A DNA stretch of 64,000 nt, from the NCBI GenBank assembly GCA_963777565.1, contig CAVZQZ010000009.1, positions 434,001 to 498,000 on the forward strand, read 5' to 3'. Source of the stretch: CALMEC01 sp963777565 (GTDB taxonomy: Bacteria > Actinomycetota > Thermoleophilia > Miltoncostaeales > Miltoncostaeaceae). Positions 25,018 through 34,056 of this stretch are shown here, in pieces. Positions within the stretch are counted from its first letter, which is position 1, and each line of letters begins with the position of its first letter. The notes under the pieces were generated by a model, which searched no databases, was not told the DNA's origin, and was given only the letters and a program-made list of their open reading frames with translations. Position numbers and translations under genes: made by a program.

Positions 25018-25521
25018 ATGCTCCGCGTGCGTGACGCCGTCGATCTCATCCTCGACCAGTGGGCCAAGGAGCGACCGGATCTCGATCGTGCGCCGATGGG
25101 CGTCGTCGGGCGGATTGCGCGGCTGGCGAAGGCCCACGAGGCCGCGCATGCCAAGACGTTCGCGCAGTTCGGGCTGCGGCCCGACGAGTTCGACGTACTC
25201 GCCACCCTCCGGCGAAATGGCGCGCCCTACGAGCTGAACCCCAAGGAACTCCTGCGCACGATGATGGTCGGGTCAGGGACCATGACCCACCGGCTCGACA
25301 AGCTCGTGGCAGCCAAGCTCATCGAGCGCCGCGCCGACCCGAACGACCGGCGCGGCGTGCTGGTGCGGCTCACCCCGGAGGGAAAGCGGATCGTCGACGC
25401 CGCAGTCGAGGCGCACGTCCGGCGCGAGGACGAGCTCCTCGAGGCGCTCGGGGCGACCGACCGCAAGCGCCTCGCCGACCTCCTGCGCCGGCTCGCGCTG
25501 ACGGTCGAGTCGCGGCCGTAG
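25018..25521 (+). CDS. MarR-family transcriptional regulator
   Basis: Winged-helix regulator of 167 aa, usually a ligand-responsive repressor working as a dimer. Recognisable parts: N-terminal helix GRIARLAKAHEAAHAKTFAQ, recognition region LNPKELLRTMMVGSGTMTHR, the wing ADPNDRRGVLVRLTPEGKRI with the conserved D-x-R-R, and a long C-terminal dimerisation helix. The ATG at 25018 lies directly after operator 2 with no room for a ribosome-binding site, so the transcript may be leaderless; a GTG at 25027 is an alternative. It converges on the GDPD-like gene with six bases between. Confidence 0.9.
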   Translation: MLRVRDAVDLILDQWAKERPDLDRAPMGVVGRIARLAKAHEAAHAKTFAQFGLRPDEFDVLATLRRNGAPYELNPKELLRTMMVGSGTMTHRLDKLVAAKLIERRADPNDRRGVLVRLTPEGKRIVDAAVEAHVRREDELLEALGATDRKRLADLLRRLALTVESRP

Positions 25522-25527
25522 CCGAGG

Positions 25528-26178
25528 CTACGAAGCGCGTTGTGCGAGCACCTCGGGGCGTTCCGCGATGAACCCCTGAACGCCCCACCCCGCGAGGACC
25601 TCGGCTCGCTCCCGGGAGTCGATCGGCCAGGACATGACGGTGCCGGCACGATCTCGGAGCTGCCGGACGATCGCGGGCGTCAGAAGGTCGGCGTGGACTG
25701 ACACCCCATCGAGGGTGCCGGGCCCGAACCGGCGCAGGAGCGCCCTGAGCTGCCGTCGACTGCCGACCGAGTGGACGATCCGCACCCCGGGCACCGCGCC
25801 GAGGCGCGCAAGGGCCCGCCAGTTGCGGGAACAGACCGTGACCGGGCGTCCCGGTGCCCGCGCCACGAGCACGCGCCGAACGGCGCCACCCACGGCAGAG
25901 CGCACGCCTTTGAGGTCGAGCATCAGGTGGACGTTCTCGCCGGTGTCACTCAGCACGCGCTCGAGCCGCAACCGCGGCATAAACGGGTTCGCCAGGTACC
26001 ACCGGTCCCACAGGATGGGGATCGGGCCGATGGTCTTGAGGTGGCGCACCTCGAGCCGCCCCCAGAACAGATGCACGTCCCCCTCGACCATCGCGACATC
26101 CTCCGTCGCCGCGCGCTCCAGGTCGGCGAGGCGATTCGCCGCACGGTGCGCCACGACGAACGTGCCGTCCGGCGTCAT
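25528..26178 (-). CDS. Glycerophosphodiester phosphodiesterase-like protein
   Basis: A 216-aa TIM-barrel protein of the GDPD type, which in canonical members cleaves glycerophosphodiesters to glycerol-3-phosphate and an alcohol. It opens MTPDGTFVVAHRAANRLADL, where AHRAAN replaces the usual HRG-x-PENT, then MVEGDVHLFWGRLEVRH in place of E-x-D-V-H...HD, and later VHLMLDLKG, TVCSRNW, GVSVHADLLT, and a final VMSWPID...GFIAERPE. The strands are right, but several metal-site residues differ, so activity or substrate may be altered. It overlaps the PAP2 gene by four bases (ATGA) and must be translated with it. Confidence 0.75.
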   Translation of the reverse strand: MTPDGTFVVAHRAANRLADLERAATEDVAMVEGDVHLFWGRLEVRHLKTIGPIPILWDRWYLANPFMPRLRLERVLSDTGENVHLMLDLKGVRSAVGGAVRRVLVARAPGRPVTVCSRNWRALARLGAVPGVRIVHSVGSRRQLRALLRRFGPGTLDGVSVHADLLTPAIVRQLRDRAGTVMSWPIDSRERAEVLAGWGVQGFIAERPEVLAQRAS

Positions 26179-26981
26179 CTGCCGCCGCCCACGCCCGGCG
26201 GCACGAACCGGGGCACCGCGAACAGCGGCCGCCGGTGCAGATACTCGGCGGCGAGCAGCCCGGCGAGCGCCACGATCGCACCTGCGATGACGTCGACGAC
26301 GTAGTGGTTTCCGGTGAGGACGACGGCCATGGCCATCGCCACCGGCGTCGCCGCCCAGAAGACCTTCGCGGCCGTGTGCCGCACCGCGCCGACCATCACG
26401 ATGCCCAGCAGCAGGTTCCAGCCGAAGTGGAGGCTCGGAAACGCCGCGTACTGGTTGGTCAGCCCGGGCGGCTGGATCGCCCGGTAGGTGTGCGATCGCT
26501 GGGTCACGGTGTCGATCACCTCGAGGATGCCCAGCCGCGGCGGCGTCACGGGGAACGTCGCGAAGATCATCATGCCGATCGCACCGGAGATGAAGATCGC
26601 GTTGCGGAGCACGAGGAACCGCTCGCCCCGTCGAGCGAAGAGCCAGCATGCCGTCACGGCGAGGAGTGGGAGGTGGCCGTAGATGTACACCCAGTTGGCG
26701 AGCGTCACGAGCGCGTCGTGACCGGCGATCGCGGCCTGGGAGCCCTCCTCCCACAGGATCCCGAGCGACCCCTCGAGGTCGACGAGCGCGCGCGCGTTCT
26801 CGTTCGCGCGCGCGATGGCACCGGTGGTGAGTCCTCGAACGCCGAAGTAGACGAGGAAGCAGATGCCGATCAGCACCACCTGCCAGAGGGCGTAGAGCAA
26901 AACCGCACGCCTGCCGGGGTGAGTCGGTGGGGAGCCGCGGCGCGCGACCGTGCGCCGGGCGCCTGACCCGGCGAGCTTCAC
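26175..26981 (-). CDS. PAP2 superfamily membrane phosphatase-like protein
   Basis: Membrane protein of 268 aa with about six hydrophobic segments and the PAP2 motifs GLTNQYAAFPSLHFGWNLLL (SLH motif) and GNHYVVDVIAGAIVALAGLL (H-x3-D). Typical activity is dephosphorylation or headgroup exchange of lipid phosphates at the outer face of the membrane. The GTG at 26981 with GAGGGG upstream is chosen; the open frame before it is arginine-rich. Coupled with a GDPD-like protein downstream and preceded by a flippase-type gene, it fits a polar-lipid remodelling role. Confidence 0.82.
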   Translation of the reverse strand: MKLAGSGARRTVARRGSPPTHPGRRAVLLYALWQVVLIGICFLVYFGVRGLTTGAIARANENARALVDLEGSLGILWEEGSQAAIAGHDALVTLANWVYIYGHLPLLAVTACWLFARRGERFLVLRNAIFISGAIGMMIFATFPVTPPRLGILEVIDTVTQRSHTYRAIQPPGLTNQYAAFPSLHFGWNLLLGIVMVGAVRHTAAKVFWAATPVAMAMAVVLTGNHYVVDVIAGAIVALAGLLAAEYLHRRPLFAVPRFVPPGVGGGR

Positions 26982-27048
26982 CGCCGCCCCTCGCGCTCGA
27001 CACCGGCGGCCACGCACCCCACCGTAGGGTTCGGCCGACGGCCGTGCG

Positions 27049-28332
27049 TCAGTGGATTCCCGCGAGGTTGGGTCGCGCGAGCCGCTGATGTGCGAGGCCC
27101 ACAAGGCCGCCGATGACCGCCACCACGAGAATGGTTGCCTGAAGGCCGAGGGCGAACGCGAGCGCGAGGTTCGCGCTGACGTGGTACGTGGCGCCGAGCG
27201 GCACGACGATCGCGGCCTGGGTCACCCCGATCCCTCCGGGCGACGCCGGCAGGACGCCCGCGAGTGACACCATCGCCAGGACGAGGAGCGGCGCAGTTGC
27301 GGGGGTGGCAACGCCGAACGCATGGAGCAGGCAGCCGAGCGTCGCGAGCTGTGCGACCACCGCGACAACGTGCAGACCGAGTGAACGCGCGGCCGGACGG
27401 CGGGCCCGAAGCACACCGGCGCCGTCGATGACCGATTCGAGCACGCCCCGCAGTCGTCGGGGAATCCGCCGTCGAGCTCGGGCTCCGAGCTCGTAACGGC
27501 TGGCCACGAGCAGGCCTACCACCAGCGCCGCCACCGCGCCAGCCGCCAGCCATCGCAGCCCCGGCAGCGGAATGGGCAACGGCATGGTTGTCGCGACGAG
27601 CACGACCACGATGAACGTGGCCAGGCTGTTCAGCACCCGCTGTCCGACGAGCGTCCCGGCGATGCGCGAGATCGTGCCGCGTTCACGGTCAACGTGGCGG
27701 CGGACCGCCACCACGCGGGCGACCTCGCCCATCCGAGCGGGCAGGACGGCGTTCCCCGCCTTCCCGATCCAGGTCGCGGAAACGACGTGACGGAGGGGAA
27801 TCTTGCCGACACCGCCCTCCTCCAGACCGATCCTCCAGGCCACGCCGAACATGAGTATCTGAACGGCATTGGCCACCGCGCCGGCTGCGATCCATTCCCA
27901 TCGGACGCCGCGGAAGGTCTCCGAGAGTGCCGCGAAGTTCACTCCCCGAGCCGCAAACCAGAGCGCCGCGACGGCCAGCACGACCGTGCCGACGATGCCG
28001 GCTGGACGGCGGAAGCGGCTCAGCACGCGCCGGAGCCGCTCGGGGAGCGGCCGGCGTAATGCGGCCACCCATGCAAGATCAGGCGCGAACCGGGTCGGAT
28101 CGTGCCTGCGGGGGGAACTGGGCGAGGGATGCTCGGGAATCAGCTGGCCTTCGTGGCGCGGCGGAGCCAGTAGTCCTGACGCCGTCGATTCAGGGTAGCG
28201 TGATTCGGCCGATCTGCGATCAAACCGGTCGCATGCGGGCCGGTCGTCATGTCCCAAGGGGGTTACTGTCACCGAGCCTCGGCGCTCAGGTTCGCCACGT
28301 TCGACGACGCGGAGCGCCGATGGATTGTCCAT
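27049..28332 (-). CDS. YbhN/UPF0104-type flippase-like membrane protein
   Basis: Polytopic membrane protein related to the transmembrane part of lysylphosphatidylglycerol synthase (YbhN/AglD-like, UPF0104), thought to move or flip lipids. About eight hydrophobic segments follow an N-terminal stretch of roughly 100 charged, probably disordered residues; family marks include TWIGKAGNAVLPARMGEVAR and LAGVLPASPGGIGVTQAAIV, the latter a signature loop. The start is uncertain: the ATG at 28332, one at 28380 that overlaps the preceding small gene, or a GTG at 28068 just before the conserved part. Same strand and order as the PAP2 and GDPD-like genes. Confidence 0.8.
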   Translation of the reverse strand: MDNPSALRVVERGEPERRGSVTVTPLGHDDRPACDRFDRRSAESRYPESTASGLLAPPRHEGQLIPEHPSPSSPRRHDPTRFAPDLAWVAALRRPLPERLRRVLSRFRRPAGIVGTVVLAVAALWFAARGVNFAALSETFRGVRWEWIAAGAVANAVQILMFGVAWRIGLEEGGVGKIPLRHVVSATWIGKAGNAVLPARMGEVARVVAVRRHVDRERGTISRIAGTLVGQRVLNSLATFIVVVLVATTMPLPIPLPGLRWLAAGAVAALVVGLLVASRYELGARARRRIPRRLRGVLESVIDGAGVLRARRPAARSLGLHVVAVVAQLATLGCLLHAFGVATPATAPLLVLAMVSLAGVLPASPGGIGVTQAAIVVPLGATYHVSANLALAFALGLQATILVVAVIGGLVGLAHQRLARPNLAGIH

Positions 28333-28363
28333 CGGCTCGACGGTACGACGCCTCAGAATTCGC

Positions 28364-28522
28364 TCACTCGGGACCGCCACCCGGCAGCGGCGCGGCGGTC
28401 TCGCTGACCATCCGAGCCAGGGCGCGTAGCTCCTCGCGGAGGGCTTCGACCTGGCGCTCCAGCGCGTCGACCTCCTCTTCGAGACGCGCCGTCCTCATCT
28501 CGAGCGTTGTGTCGGTGCTCAT
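28364..28522 (-). CDS. Small coiled-coil protein (52 aa)
   Basis: Short gene of 52 codons with a GAGGAGG ribosome-binding site ahead of the ATG at 28522. After MSTDTTLEM it is one heptad-rich amphipathic helix (TARLEEEVDALERQVEALRE then ELRALARMVSE), ending in a Pro/Gly tail. It would form a dimeric coiled coil. It lies between the site-2 protease and flippase genes on the same strand, so it may be an assembly or regulatory peptide for one of them; this is inference from position. Confidence 0.65.
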   Translation of the reverse strand: MSTDTTLEMRTARLEEEVDALERQVEALREELRALARMVSETAAPLPGGGPE

Positions 28523-28644
28523 CTCAGGCCTCCTCGAACGAGCCGTGTGGTCGCGAACGGTAGTGGCGGGAGGTTCGCATGTGTCGCGCTCCACCGCATC
28601 GCGCGCGCTACCGACCTTCTCCGCGGAAAGACCGCAGCCGCCGA

Positions 28645-29787
28645 TCAGGCCGCGCGGCCGTCCTGAAGCGGTGGCGACCGGTGGCCGCCCACCTCGATCG
28701 CGCGCATGATGTCGCTGATCGAGAGGATCCCCACGAGACGGCCGCCGTCGACGACGAGCACGCGGCTCGGCGAGGCCATGAGCGTCTCGAGCGCGGCGTC
28801 GGCCGGTTGATCGGGTGTGACAGTCGCGACGTCGCTCACCGGGATCATGTGGTCCGCCACGGTGCGCCGGTCCCAGTCCGAGCGCGGCGACTCGGCGACG
28901 CCTCGGAAGGTGAGCAGACCGACGGGATGCGCGTCGGCTCCCTCGACGACCGGGTACGTCGTGTACCGCGACCGCCAGGCCACGCCGTCCATGAACTGGC
29001 CGATGGTCGCGTCGGCGCGCACCGTCACCGGGTGAGGAGTCATGAGATCCCCGACGCGCACCCCGCCGAGCGCCTGACGGACGAGAATGGTCCGCGCCTC
29101 CATCCGCGCGGCGTTCAGCAGGAACCACCCGAGAAACGCCAGCCAGGCGCCGCCAAACGCTCCCCACACGATGAACATGAGCACCCCACCGGCGATCATC
29201 GTGTAGCCAAGGGCCTCGCCGGCCTTCCCAGCCTGGCGCGTGGCGCGCACGAGGTCGCCGGTGCGGCTCCAGATCGCGGCGTGGAGCAACCGACCACCGT
29301 CGAGCGGCTGGGCCGGCAGGAGGTTGAACGCGGCGAGCACCAGGTTGATGTACCCAAGCCAGGTCGCGACTCCGTGCACCGCCCGGCCGAGGTCGGCGAG
29401 GGCCGCGATCAGCACGAAGGCGACACCGAGCACCACCGAGACGATCGGCCCGGCGACCGCCACCCTGAACTCGGTGCCCGCGCTCGGGAACATGCCGCGG
29501 AACCTCGCGACCCCGCCGAAGAGCCACAGGGTGATGCCGTCGATCTGCATCCCCTCGCGGCGAGCCCGCACGGCGTGGCCGATCTCATGTAGCAGGAGCG
29601 ACGCGAAGAACAGCAAGGCCGCGATGGCGGCCATGACCAGGTAGGTGGCGTCCGAGAGCCCGGGCACCTCAGCAGGGAAGATTCCGGCGGCGAGGGTCCA
29701 CACGATGAGGGCCAGCACGATGACCCAGCTCCAGTTGACGCCGATCTCGACTCCGGCGATGCGGCCGATCCGGACGGTGTCCTTCAT
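28645..29787 (-). CDS. Site-2-protease-family zinc metalloprotease with two CBS domains
   Basis: Intramembrane metalloprotease of 380 aa (M50B, SpoIVFB-like). HEIGH at residues 67-71 supplies the zinc ligands and the catalytic Glu; NLLPAQPLDGGRLLHA supplies the third ligand (Asp). Five or six hydrophobic segments precede two CBS domains (GDLMTPHPVTVRADATIGQF and DHMIPVSDVATVTPDQPADA), which in relatives bind adenosine nucleotides and set activity. It likely cleaves membrane-bound regulators; the substrate is unknown. It is the first gene of the minus-strand membrane cluster running down to 25528. Confidence 0.9.
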   Translation of the reverse strand: MKDTVRIGRIAGVEIGVNWSWVIVLALIVWTLAAGIFPAEVPGLSDATYLVMAAIAALLFFASLLLHEIGHAVRARREGMQIDGITLWLFGGVARFRGMFPSAGTEFRVAVAGPIVSVVLGVAFVLIAALADLGRAVHGVATWLGYINLVLAAFNLLPAQPLDGGRLLHAAIWSRTGDLVRATRQAGKAGEALGYTMIAGGVLMFIVWGAFGGAWLAFLGWFLLNAARMEARTILVRQALGGVRVGDLMTPHPVTVRADATIGQFMDGVAWRSRYTTYPVVEGADAHPVGLLTFRGVAESPRSDWDRRTVADHMIPVSDVATVTPDQPADAALETLMASPSRVLVVDGGRLVGILSISDIMRAIEVGGHRSPPLQDGRAA

Positions 29788-29848
29788 CGGGTCGCCGATC
29801 GACCGGCCGACGCATTACGGCGTGCGGGACCTGGGCTGGATGCGTCGG

Positions 29849-30316
29849 TCACAGGTGCTTGGCGACCACGGCGGAGCCGTCGGTGGCGAACACGATGGTC
29901 CACCCCATCCGCAGCCAGAAGCCGCGGGCCGCGCTCGCCCCTTCCCGTGTCGCGCCCCGGTGGAGCCTGCAGTTCACGCCGATCATCGCCTGAAAGCCGA
30001 GCGCCCGGGCTTCCTCCTCGAACCGCCGCGCCATCTCCGCGCCCACCCCCGAGCGCCGGTGATCGGCGGCGACGAGCGTGTTGCGCAACTCGATCATGTC
30101 CGGCGCGAACCCGCGGCTGTAGAAGGCGCCGACCAGGCGACCGCGGTCCTCGGCGAGCACGCTCGGCCACGCGCCGAGCAGTCGCCGGAGCTCCTCGACG
30201 TCCATCGCTCGGCCGTTCTCGGCCTCCAGGAGCGTGGCGACGGCCTCCGCGTCCGCCGGCGTGCCCGAGCGGTAGCGCAGTCCCGACGCACTGAGCGCAG
30301 CGCCGGTTTCGGTCAT
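29849..30316 (-). CDS. GNAT-family acetyltransferase
   Basis: A 155-aa GNAT-fold protein, starting MTETGAALSASGLRYRSGTP, with VGAFYSRGFAPDMIELRNTL (beta-4) and VAADHRRSGVGAEMARRFEE, the acetyl-CoA pyrophosphate loop R/Q-x-x-G-x-G/A. The ATG at 30316 overlaps the stop of the alcohol dehydrogenase by four bases, so both are translated from one message. Acceptor substrate unknown. Confidence 0.8.
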   Translation of the reverse strand: MTETGAALSASGLRYRSGTPADAEAVATLLEAENGRAMDVEELRRLLGAWPSVLAEDRGRLVGAFYSRGFAPDMIELRNTLVAADHRRSGVGAEMARRFEEEARALGFQAMIGVNCRLHRGATREGASAARGFWLRMGWTIVFATDGSAVVAKHL

Positions 30317-31386
30317 GGCGTGATCGCGACCTTCACGACACCCTCGCGCTGGTTGCCGAACAGCTCGTACGCGTCCTCGATGTCGTCGAGCGCGAACCGG
30401 TGGGTGATCAGCGGCGACAGGTCGAGACGCCCGTTTCGGACGAGCTCCATGAGACGGCGCATCCGCTCCTTGCCGCCCGGGCACAGCGTCGACACGATCT
30501 TCTTGTCACCGATCCCGTAGACGAACGCCTCCGTCGGGATCTCCAGCTTGCCGCCGTACACCCCGAGGCTCGAGACGGTGCCGCCGGGACGGGTCACGTC
30601 GAGGCACCACTCGAATGTCTCCTGCTTTCCCAGCGCCTCGATGGCGACGTCGACGCCCCGACCCTCGGTCAACCGCATGATCGCGGCCACCGGGTCTTCC
30701 TCCATGAAGTTCACGACCTCGGTCGCGCCCATCCGGGTGGACAGCTGTAGCCGGTTCTCGATCGCGTCGACGCCGATGATCAGGCTCGCGCCGCGCAGCC
30801 GCGCGCCGGCCGTCGCGCTCAGGCCGATCGGCCCCTGCGCGAACACGGCGACGCTCTGGCCGAGCTCGACGTTCCCGCTCTCGGCCGCCGAGATGCCCGT
30901 GGACGCGATGTCCGCGAGCAGGACGCACTGCTCGTCGGTGAGGTCGTCCGGGATCTTCGCGAGGTTCGCCTGGGCGTACGGCACGCGGAAGTACTCGGCC
31001 TGCACCCCGTCGATCGAGTTCCCGAGGCGCCACGCCCCGATCATCATCCATTCGTCCTCGTAGCCGGAGCACTGCGACTCGCTGTGCGACTGGCAGAAGA
31101 AGCAGGTGCCGCACGGCGTGACGGCGCCCACCAGCACCCGGTCGCCGATCGCGTATCCCTGCACCGCCTCGCCGAGCTCCACGATGACGCCCACCGGCTC
31201 GTGGCCGACGATGCGCCCCTGCTCCACCGGGTATTCCTCACGCCAGATGTGGACGTCGGTTCCGCAGATCGTGGTGAGGGTGACCCTCACGAGTGCATCG
31301 GTCGGGCCGCACGCCGGGCGGGGACGCTCGCGGATGTGGATCCGCTCGTGCCCCTCGAAGACGGCTGCTCTCATCGTGTCGGCCAT
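30313..31386 (-). CDS. Zinc-dependent alcohol dehydrogenase family protein
   Basis: Medium-chain dehydrogenase/reductase of 357 aa. Catalytic zinc ligands are Cys41 (TICGTDVHIW) and His62-Glu63 (GRIVGHEPVGV); the structural zinc site is Cys92, 95, 98, 106 (PCGTCFFCQS...C). The NAD(P)-binding region, usually GxGxxG, reads FAQGPIGLSATAGARLRGAS. It resembles actinobacterial alcohol dehydrogenases of the GroES-like Zn type that oxidise secondary alcohols. It is in an operon after a tandem universal stress protein and before the GNAT gene, suggesting a stress- or starvation-induced unit. Confidence 0.88.
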   Translation of the reverse strand: MADTMRAAVFEGHERIHIRERPRPACGPTDALVRVTLTTICGTDVHIWREEYPVEQGRIVGHEPVGVIVELGEAVQGYAIGDRVLVGAVTPCGTCFFCQSHSESQCSGYEDEWMMIGAWRLGNSIDGVQAEYFRVPYAQANLAKIPDDLTDEQCVLLADIASTGISAAESGNVELGQSVAVFAQGPIGLSATAGARLRGASLIIGVDAIENRLQLSTRMGATEVVNFMEEDPVAAIMRLTEGRGVDVAIEALGKQETFEWCLDVTRPGGTVSSLGVYGGKLEIPTEAFVYGIGDKKIVSTLCPGGKERMRRLMELVRNGRLDLSPLITHRFALDDIEDAYELFGNQREGVVKVAITP

Positions 31387-31413
31387 TGTGGGCTCCTCTC
31401 GGACTGGCGCGCT

Positions 31414-32367
31414 TCAGCGCTCGGCGGCGGCCTCCGACTCGCCGTCGGATGCCGTGCGGGTGAGCAGGACGTTGCACGGGGCGTGGTAGGCGACGTGGCG
31501 GGCGAAGCTGCCGAGCAGGATCCGGTCCCCAAGCCCGCGATGGGACGCGGCGATGATGAGGTCGGGTCGCTCCTGCTCCGCCCACTCGCACGCGGCGATC
31601 GCGGGCGCCCCTCTCAGGAACACGGCCTCCTCGCGCCGGGTCTCGTCGACGGTCTCGACGAGCCACTGCTGCTGTCGCTCGAAGACGTCGGTGGGATCGA
31701 TCACCATCGCGAAGCCGCCAGTGAGGTATGAAAGCGGCCACTGCGCGACGTGGATCACCGACAAGCGGTCGGCGCCGAGGTCGCGAAGGAGCCTCGCCTC
31801 CCCGAGCGCACGCAGCGACGGCGCCGAGTCGTCCACGCAGACGGCGAGGTGGCGAAACGGGACGCCCTGCGTCGAGGTGGTCGCCGTGCCGTCCGGCCGC
31901 ACCAACAGCACCGAGCATGGCGCGTGAGCGGCCAGGTAGGTCGCGAAGCCGCCGAGGAACATCCGCTGGATGACCCCGCGGTGGGATCCGGCCACGATGA
32001 GGTCGACGCCGTTCTTGAGCGCCCATCGCACCACCGCGTCCGGCGGGTAGCCCTCGATCACCTGCGGTTCGCCCCCGTGCTCGCGGGCGAGCGCGTCGAG
32101 CCACGCCTCCGTCCGTTCATGCAGACCGGAGACCCGGTCGAGGAACGGCACCTCCGCGGGAAACGCCTCCGGGACCGGGGTCGCCTCGAAGGCATGCACG
32201 AACGTGAGCTTGCCCTCGCCGAAGGCCCGGAGCCGCACGGCCTCCGCGATGACCGGCGCGTTGCCCTCGCGCCCGTCGACGCAGCACACGATGTGCCGGC
32301 ACGGAAACGCAGGGGGCCGGTCGGGCGTCGCGCCTGGCTGGGTCCGGTCGGTGGCGTGTGTCGACAT
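31414..32367 (-). CDS. Universal stress protein with two Usp domains
   Basis: A 317-aa cytoplasmic protein with two UspA domains. Domain 1 holds HIVCCVDGREGNAPVIAEAV and the nucleotide loop VAGSHRGVIQRMFLGGFATY; domain 2 holds LAVCVDDSAPSLRALGEARL and AASHRGLGDRILLGSFARHV. Both carry the G-x2-x-G-x9-G(S) ATP-binding pattern in near form, so ATP binding is likely. The ATG at 32367 (MSTHATDRTQ) is preferred over the upstream one at 32382. Leads the Usp-dehydrogenase-GNAT unit. Confidence 0.9.
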   Translation of the reverse strand: MSTHATDRTQPGATPDRPPAFPCRHIVCCVDGREGNAPVIAEAVRLRAFGEGKLTFVHAFEATPVPEAFPAEVPFLDRVSGLHERTEAWLDALAREHGGEPQVIEGYPPDAVVRWALKNGVDLIVAGSHRGVIQRMFLGGFATYLAAHAPCSVLLVRPDGTATTSTQGVPFRHLAVCVDDSAPSLRALGEARLLRDLGADRLSVIHVAQWPLSYLTGGFAMVIDPTDVFERQQQWLVETVDETRREEAVFLRGAPAIAACEWAEQERPDLIIAASHRGLGDRILLGSFARHVAYHAPCNVLLTRTASDGESEAAAER

Positions 32368-32507
32368 TCCGCGCTCCTTCACGTCTTCGGACCGATGCTA
32401 GGAGGAGACTTCCCGGCGGTCATCCGTGTGAAACCCGGCGGCGCGGCGCGGACAAACCCCGGCGTCGGTGCCCCGGTGGCGCGGGCGGATCTGGCACCCT
32501 TCGGAGG

Positions 32508-33224
32508 ATGAGCGGCCGTCCGGTCCAGGCCATGCTGTTCGACGTGTTCGGCACCGTCGTCGACTGGAGGACGAGCGTCATCCGTGAGCTCACCGCGTTC
32601 GCAGACGAGCGCGGGCTGCGGGGAGACTGGGCCCGCCTCGCGGACGAGTGGCGCGGCGAGTACCAACCGGCGATGGAGGAGGTGCGGTCCGGCAGGCGCG
32701 AGTGGACGATCCTCGACACCCTTCACCGCGAGAGCCTCGATCGGGTGCTCACACGCAACGGCATCGGCGGGCTCACCGAGTCGGACCTCCTGCACCTCAC
32801 CCGGGCATGGCACCGGCTCGATCCCTGGCCGGATGCGGTGGCGGGCCTCGCCGAACTCAGGGAGCGGTTCATCGTCGGGACGCTCTCCAACGGCAACGTG
32901 GGGCTCCTGACCCGACTCGCTCGGTACGGCGGACTGCGGTGGGACGTGATCCTGTGCGCCGAGACCGCGCGCGCCTACAAGCCCCTGCCCGAGGCGTACC
33001 TGCGCAATGCGGCGCTGCTCAATCTCGAGCCGCACGAGGTGATGCTCGTCGCCGCCCACAACAACGACCTGCAGGCCGCGTCGGGCCTCGGGTTTCGGAC
33101 CGCGTTCGTCCCGCGGCCGACCGAGCACGGGCCCGCCCAGGTCACCGACCTCTCGCCCACCGCGGCGTGGGACGTCGTCACCCCCGACCTCGTCGCCCTC
33201 GCCGAGGCCATGGCCGACCGGTGA
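32508..33224 (+). CDS. Haloacid dehalogenase type II
   Basis: A 238-aa HAD-superfamily enzyme of the L-2-haloacid dehalogenase group, converting 2-haloalkanoates to hydroxy acids in characterised members. Nucleophile Asp12 lies in MLFDVFGTVVDWR; motif II is VGTLSNGNVGLLTR; motif III lysine and the acid pair are in ARAYKPLPEAYLRN and VAAHNNDLQAASGLGF. GGAGG precedes the ATG at 32508. Whether it acts on halogenated acids here or on phosphate esters is not decided by sequence. Confidence 0.85.
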   Translation: MSGRPVQAMLFDVFGTVVDWRTSVIRELTAFADERGLRGDWARLADEWRGEYQPAMEEVRSGRREWTILDTLHRESLDRVLTRNGIGGLTESDLLHLTRAWHRLDPWPDAVAGLAELRERFIVGTLSNGNVGLLTRLARYGGLRWDVILCAETARAYKPLPEAYLRNAALLNLEPHEVMLVAAHNNDLQAASGLGFRTAFVPRPTEHGPAQVTDLSPTAAWDVVTPDLVALAEAMADR

Positions 33225-33261
33225 GCGGCGGAAACCGCGGCGCTCCGGCACGCGTCGGTCG

Positions 33262-34056
33262 CTAGGTGAGGACGCGCAGCCCGCCCAAGGCCACCGCGAG
33301 CCACTGCCTCTCGAGGCGCCGCAGCGTGCCGTCCGCCTTCAGCGCGGCCAGGGCGGCGTTGACCTGAGGGGTGAGGGTGCTGCCCTTCGTCAGGGCAACC
33401 GCGTAGGACTCGCGCGTGCGCAGCACTCCTGCGAAGCCGCCGTAGCGACTCGGGACGCGAGCGCGGAGCGTGGCGAGCGACGGCGCGTCGTAGACGACCG
33501 CCTCGCACAGGCCGGACTGCAGCGACTGCATGAGAAATGAGACACGCTTGAACAGCCGTACGGCGGGCTTGGGCTTGACGCGCTGCGCGACGATCGTCTG
33601 GCCCGTCGACCCGGTGAGCACGCACACCTTCAGCTTCTTGAGCTCGGCGATGTTACGGGGCGCCTTGGCAACCTGGCGTGAGAGCAGAACGCCCTGATCG
33701 ACCGTCATGTAGGCAGTGCTGAAGTCGACGATCGCCTGCCGCTCCGGGGTGACCGAGATCTGCGCGATTGCGACATCCCACGGCTTGACGCCCGCGGTGA
33801 GCAGGTCGGGGAACGGGCTCTGCAGGAACCTGGCCTGCTTGAGTCCCATCTTGACCCGCATCGCCCGGGCCAGGTCGATCTCGTAGCCGCGCGCGAACAC
33901 GACGTCCTGGCCCAGCACGGAGCCCACTTGGAAGCCCTCGCTCGGCAGCGCGACCCCCACCGTGAGCTGGTCCGGCACCACGACCGCGCTCGCGGGTCCC
34001 GCAGCGGCACCGCCCGCGGCGAGGAGGAGCACCAGCGTGCGACGCCGCATCATCAT
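33262..34056 (-). CDS. Extracellular solute-binding protein (amino-acid ABC type)
   Basis: A 264-aa exported family 3 solute-binding protein. The signal peptide (MMMRRRTLVLLLAAGGAAAG then PASAV) has no lipobox cysteine. The body has GYEIDLARAMRVKMGLKQAR, TPERQAIVDFSTAYMTVDQG and VCVLTGSTGQTIVAQ, the ligand-pocket segments for amino acids or related molecules. No permease or ATPase gene adjoins, so it may be an orphan or feed a distant transporter. Its ATG overlaps the stop of the transpeptidase gene (ATGA). Confidence 0.85.
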   Translation of the reverse strand: MMMRRRTLVLLLAAGGAAAGPASAVVVPDQLTVGVALPSEGFQVGSVLGQDVVFARGYEIDLARAMRVKMGLKQARFLQSPFPDLLTAGVKPWDVAIAQISVTPERQAIVDFSTAYMTVDQGVLLSRQVAKAPRNIAELKKLKVCVLTGSTGQTIVAQRVKPKPAVRLFKRVSFLMQSLQSGLCEAVVYDAPSLATLRARVPSRYGGFAGVLRTRESYAVALTKGSTLTPQVNAALAALKADGTLRRLERQWLAVALGGLRVLT

